Part shown: in pieces, positions 7,173 to 7,757 of the stretch
Layout: every line of letters begins with the position of its first letter
Numbering within the stretch: the first letter of the stretch is position 1
Assembly (NCBI GenBank): GCA_003510525.1
Contig: DOMD01000011.1
Coordinates: 292-8,048 of the forward strand
Length of the DNA: 7,757 nt
Direction: 5' to 3'
Origin: Candidatus Omnitrophota bacterium
GTDB lineage: Bacteria > Omnitrophota > Gorgyraeia > Gygaellales > UBA12090
Translations under genes and position numbers: made by a program
The notes under the pieces: model-generated
Seen by the model: the letters and a program-made list of their open reading frames with translations, nothing else
Database searches by the model: none
What the model was told of the DNA's origin: nothing

Positions 7173-7757
7173 TTAAAAGAATCTGCTTATCTTACGCAGC
7201 AACTTACGTAAACCACGAAGAGAACAAAAATGCCTTAGCACATATTTTAAACGGTAAGGGCTGAAATAAAACACGAAAAGCGCCTTAAGCTGAAGATATT
7301 TGACCTGGGCCGCCCCCACCCCGGAATTACTATATGCCCTCTGAGAATAATAATTAAAATCTTCCCACCGACTGCTAATTCGCGAGCCTGATTCCTTAGC
7401 CAGATTATAGAGGCGCGTCCCGGGCATAGGAGCAACAATATTAAACACCGCCTCATCCAAGGGAAGCTCCCGGGCAAAACGTATGGTATTCTCTATCTCT
7501 TGCCTGGTCTCCGTAGGAGCGCCGAGCATAAAAAAACACATAGCGCGAATATCTTTTTTCTTAGCTATTTCTACCGAGCGCCTGACATCCAACAATGTTA
7601 TGCCTTTATCATAAATAGCGTCAATTATCCTCTGAGTGGCGGATTCCGCCCCGATATGCAGACAGCGCAAACCCGACTCGCGCATAATCTCTAAAGAACC
7701 TTCGTCTAAGAGTTCTGCCCGGCTATTACAGCCCCAGATGAGCCCCGGAACCTCTAA
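7173..7757 (-). CDS. Radical SAM protein, C-terminal part (5' end beyond right edge)
   Basis: The frame is open to the right edge without a start, giving 194 residues of the C-terminal half; the ATG at 7685 is internal, because conserved sequence continues upstream of it. Visible parts, numbered from the edge, are the strand IWGCNSRAELLDE (7-19), the SAM-contacting GAES (36-39), MLGAPTETRQEIENTI (77-92) and APMPGTRLY (109-117), all characteristic of the radical SAM group that includes B12-binding members. The CxxxCxxC cluster motif and any B12 domain would lie outside the window. Its core aligns well with residues 302-380 of the neighbouring radical SAM protein, so the two are paralogues. The stop is two bases before the next start, indicating one transcript. 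The C-terminus is basic and aromatic-rich. The substrate is unknown. Confidence 0.92.
   Translation of the reverse strand, partial: LEVPGLIWGCNSRAELLDEGSLEIMRESGLRCLHIGAESATQRIIDAIYDKGITLLDVRRSVEIAKKKDIRAMCFFMLGAPTETRQEIENTIRFARELPLDEAVFNIVAPMPGTRLYNLAKESGSRISSRWEDFNYYSQRAYSNSGVGAAQVKYLQLKALFVFYFSPYRLKYVLRHFCSLRGLRKLLRKISRFF

Noticed and set aside
7173..7685. Complete 170-residue protein starting at the ATG at 7685
   Set aside because: The same frame continues without a stop to the window edge and the upstream codons encode conserved radical SAM sequence, so this ATG is internal.

Overview
The window is a minus-strand run of genes typical of a bacterial cell-surface glycan locus. In the direction of transcription (right to left) it reads: the C-terminal part of a radical SAM protein that enters from the right edge (7173-7757), a complete cobalamin-binding-like radical SAM protein (5725-7170), a 339-base non-coding gap built around a large imperfect inverted repeat (5386-5724), then a tightly packed block of a GT-C type membrane glycosyltransferase with an unusual repeated C-terminal tail (3559-5385), a Wzm/TagG-type ABC permease (2777-3559), its Wzt/TagH-type ATPase (2036-2773), a GT4 glycosyltransferase (895-2034) and a GT2 glycosyltransferase that runs off the left edge (1-847). 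No gene is supported on the plus strand.

The five-gene block is very likely one transcription unit. The GT-C stop and permease start share a base (TAATG), the permease-ATPase gap is 3 bases, the ATPase-GT4 gap is 1 base, and only the GT4-GT2 gap is larger (47 bases). Functionally it fits ABC-transporter-dependent glycan export: cytoplasmic GT2 and GT4 enzymes would build a lipid-linked glycan, the permease/ATPase pair would flip it, and the GT-C enzyme would add sugar from a polyprenyl-phosphate donor on the outer face of the inner membrane. The ATPase has no C-terminal glycan-recognition domain, so export would not be gated by the Wzt cap mechanism. The radical SAM pair is adjacent and co-oriented; its substrate cannot be told from the sequence.

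The most unusual parts are the inverted-repeat element at 5406-5649, a fragment resembling its arm at 872-902 that overlaps the GT4 stop codon, and the array of about 36-residue two-helix repeats at the C-terminus of the GT-C protein. The organism is probably an uncultivated, likely anaerobic bacterium: radical SAM/B12 proteins next to glycan genes and palindromic intergenic repeats are reminiscent of Omnitrophota and similar candidate phyla, but no taxonomic marker is present and this is a low-confidence inference.
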